DNA of 6,297 nt from an uncultured Clostridia bacterium (GTDB taxonomy: Bacteria; Bacillota; Clostridia; Oscillospirales; Ruminococcaceae), in contig CAMVBT010000151.1 in the NCBI GenBank assembly GCA_947165805.1, positions 1-6,297 of the forward strand. The letters are read 5' to 3'. Each line of letters begins with the position of its first letter. Position 1 is the stretch's first letter. The notes under the pieces were generated by a model. The model saw only the letters and a list, made by a program, of their open reading frames with translations, was not told where the DNA came from and searched no databases. Positions 5,701 through 6,297 of the stretch are shown here, piece after piece. The position numbers and the translations under genes were made by a program.

Positions 5701-6297
5701 CCCGTCTTCACCAAGGAGATGAAGAAGCGCTACACTATCCTTGCTCCGCAGATGGCGCCGTATCACTTCGATATCGTCGAGGCGGCGTTCCGGTATTCGG
5801 GCTTTGACTTCGTGGTGCTCAAGGACTATTCCAAGAAGATAGTCGATACCGGACTGAAATATGTGAACAACGACGCCTGCTACCCGTCGATACTGACGGT
5901 CGGGCAGCTGATGAACGCGCTGGAGAGCGGCAAGTACGACCTCTCCCGCACCGCTCTGCTGATAACGCAGACCGGCGGCGCGTGCAGGGCGACCAACTAC
6001 ATCAGCATGATAAAGAAGGCTCTCGCGGACGGCGGCTACGCGGACACGCCGCTGCTGTCGCTGAACTTCAACGGCTTTGAGAAGCAGCCGGGCTTCAGGA
6101 TCACTCCCGGACTTGCGATACGCGCGTTCATGGGTGTTATCTACGGCGACGCGATATGCCGCTGCCTGTACAGAGTGCGCCCCTATGAGATCGAAAAGGG
6201 CAGCGCGAACAGGCTCTACGAAAAGTGGAACGAGAAGATAAAGCAGGATCTCAAACACATCAGCTTCAAGAAGTTCCGTCAGAACATACACGACATG
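2710..6297 (+). CDS. Giant 2-hydroxyacyl-CoA dehydratase activase-related protein (double BadF/HgdC ATPase plus DUF2229), 3' end missing
   Basis: The frame is open for 1196 codons to the window edge with no stop. ATG at 2710 follows AAGGGTG with 8 bases between and begins directly with LHIGLDVGSTTVK, the family start. Domain 1 (about 2-257) is an ASKHA ATPase: phosphate loop GLDVGSTT (5-12), ELGGEDAK (99-106), NGSCAGGTGAF (119-129), SRCGVF (159-164). Domain 2 (about 317-575) repeats the fold: GIDAGSTTTK (319-328), DIGGQDMK (416-423), NEACSSGCGSF (438-448), SRCTVFMNS (478-486), VQGGTF (532-537). C122/C161 and C441/C480 match the two cysteines that hold the [4Fe-4S] cluster at the dimer interface of HgdC-type activators. 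A four-cysteine linker follows (601, 604, 608, 627), then a DUF2229-like part (about 668-880, with ESVCYPAKLAHGH at 715-727) and a dehydratase-subunit-like part (about 1009-1150, QMAPYHF, NDACYP, TQTGGACRATNY). Family members run to about 1400 residues, so some 200 are missing. HgdC activators use ATP to send low-potential electrons to radical dehydratases; the substrate of these giant forms is unknown. Cytoplasmic, no signal or membrane segment. Confidence 0.9.
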   Translation, partial: MLHIGLDVGSTTVKIAVIDDSNEFVYKNYQRHYSDIKKTLAEVLLGGLEKVTDTEITAAVTGSGGINAAKWLGIPFIQEVEAGAVAIEALIPETDVAIELGGEDAKITYLRGGIEQRMNGSCAGGTGAFIDQMAALLNTDITGLNELAKDYETIYPIASRCGVFAKSDIQPLLNDGARKSDVAASIYQSVVNQTISGLACGKPIRGKVAFLGGPLFYLSELRKRFIETLNLAPEDVIFPPDANLFVATGAALADNRGTVSVADLKDRIAALGSVQVHEVERLAPLFKDEAEKQAFLERHSKSTIPTAELSEHKGKCYLGIDAGSTTTKACLINEKAEILYSFYNNNLGDPLKSVIGILKDIYSKLPEGAYIAKATATGYGEHLIKAALGADYGEIETMAHYKAAERILPGVEFILDIGGQDMKCMRVKNGEIESILLNEACSSGCGSFIENFAAALGMTSREFATIGLEAEHPVDLGSRCTVFMNSRVKQAQKEGASVADISAGLSYSVVKNALFKVIKIRDPQAMGEKIIVQGGTFMNASVLRAFELTCGREVVRPDKAGLMGAYGSALVAMQRDDGTGSTISKPDALENFTIQKSTARCGRCSNNCLLTISKFSDGKRFITNNRCERGAGTGAGKSTLPNMYDFKLKRLFDAYKPIPKEEAKHGVVGIPRVLGMYENYPFWFTFLTSLGYSVLLSPRSSRDIYDMGIETMPSESVCYPAKLAHGHIEWLLKNGADFIFYPSLTYEMDNGGKGDNHYNCPVVATYSEVIKNSVPRLRDHDVRFMNPFLPIYDRKAMTRRIVEEFSPLGFGGEELGTALAKAYAEDEKYKSDVRREGERILDLLKKEGKKGIVLAGRPYHVDPEINHGIPEMITGYGYAVLTEDSVAHLGDLPRPIRVVDQWMYHNRLYNAAAFVSTRTDLELVQLNSFGCGIDAVTTDEVQEILQGSGRMYTLLKIDEVNNLGAARIRLRSLISVMEERERSGYVSDKKYTGYKRQPVFTKEMKKRYTILAPQMAPYHFDIVEAAFRYSGFDFVVLKDYSKKIVDTGLKYVNNDACYPSILTVGQLMNALESGKYDLSRTALLITQTGGACRATNYISMIKKALADGGYADTPLLSLNFNGFEKQPGFRITPGLAIRAFMGVIYGDAICRCLYRVRPYEIEKGSANRLYEKWNEKIKQDLKHISFKKFRQNIHDM

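Noticed and set aside
4330..6291. 653-codon minus-strand open frame opposite the activase
   Set aside because: The plus strand has a continuous recognisable protein here. The antisense translation is repetitive (V, L, A, R rich), has no domain signature and no ribosome binding site.

Overview
The window looks like the chromosome of a Gram-positive anaerobe of the Clostridia, most likely a Ruminococcus-like gut member of the Oscillospiraceae. This is inferred from the gene families (PadR/DUF1700/DUF4097 stress-type module, giant 2-hydroxyacyl-CoA dehydratase activase), strong GGAGG-type ribosome binding sites, GC-rich genes with AT-rich intergenic regions, heavy use of ATA for isoleucine, and poly-A/T plus poly-G/C palindromic intergenic repeats. 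No species can be named from the sequence alone.

Layout. Positions 1-296 hold no gene. They carry several inverted repeats, a good intrinsic terminator for leftward transcription (94-140), an 18-bp perfect palindrome (190-227) and four tandem copies of a 17-18 bp unit (229-296) that abut the stop codon of the next gene. Positions 297-2403 are a tight three-gene operon on the minus strand, read in the order padR-type regulator (2080-2403), HAAS/DUF1700 membrane protein (1367-2083) and DUF4097 beta-strand-repeat protein (297-1364). The genes overlap by 4 bases or are 2 bases apart, and each has its own Shine-Dalgarno. Positions 2404-2709 are a divergent control region: a near-consensus promoter for the operon with four PadR-like near-palindromic operator elements, and an independent near-consensus promoter reading right, followed by a leader hairpin. 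From 2710 to the window end, an open frame of 1196 codons with no stop encodes a giant protein with two BadF/HgdC-type ATPase domains, a cysteine-rich linker, a DUF2229-type segment and a dehydratase-like C-terminal part. Its end lies outside the window.

How the genes work together. The PadR regulator probably represses its own operon by binding the repeated sites over the -35 region and the start of the transcript. The two downstream membrane-associated proteins probably form an envelope-sensing or envelope-protection unit (inference from family associations). The activase is transcribed away from it, from a promoter over 100 bp distant, and is probably functionally unrelated; the pairing looks like simple adjacency. 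Nothing here is clearly a new defence or mobile system. The best leads are the two-pair operator architecture, the composite repeat element at 160-296, and the four-cysteine linker in the activase.
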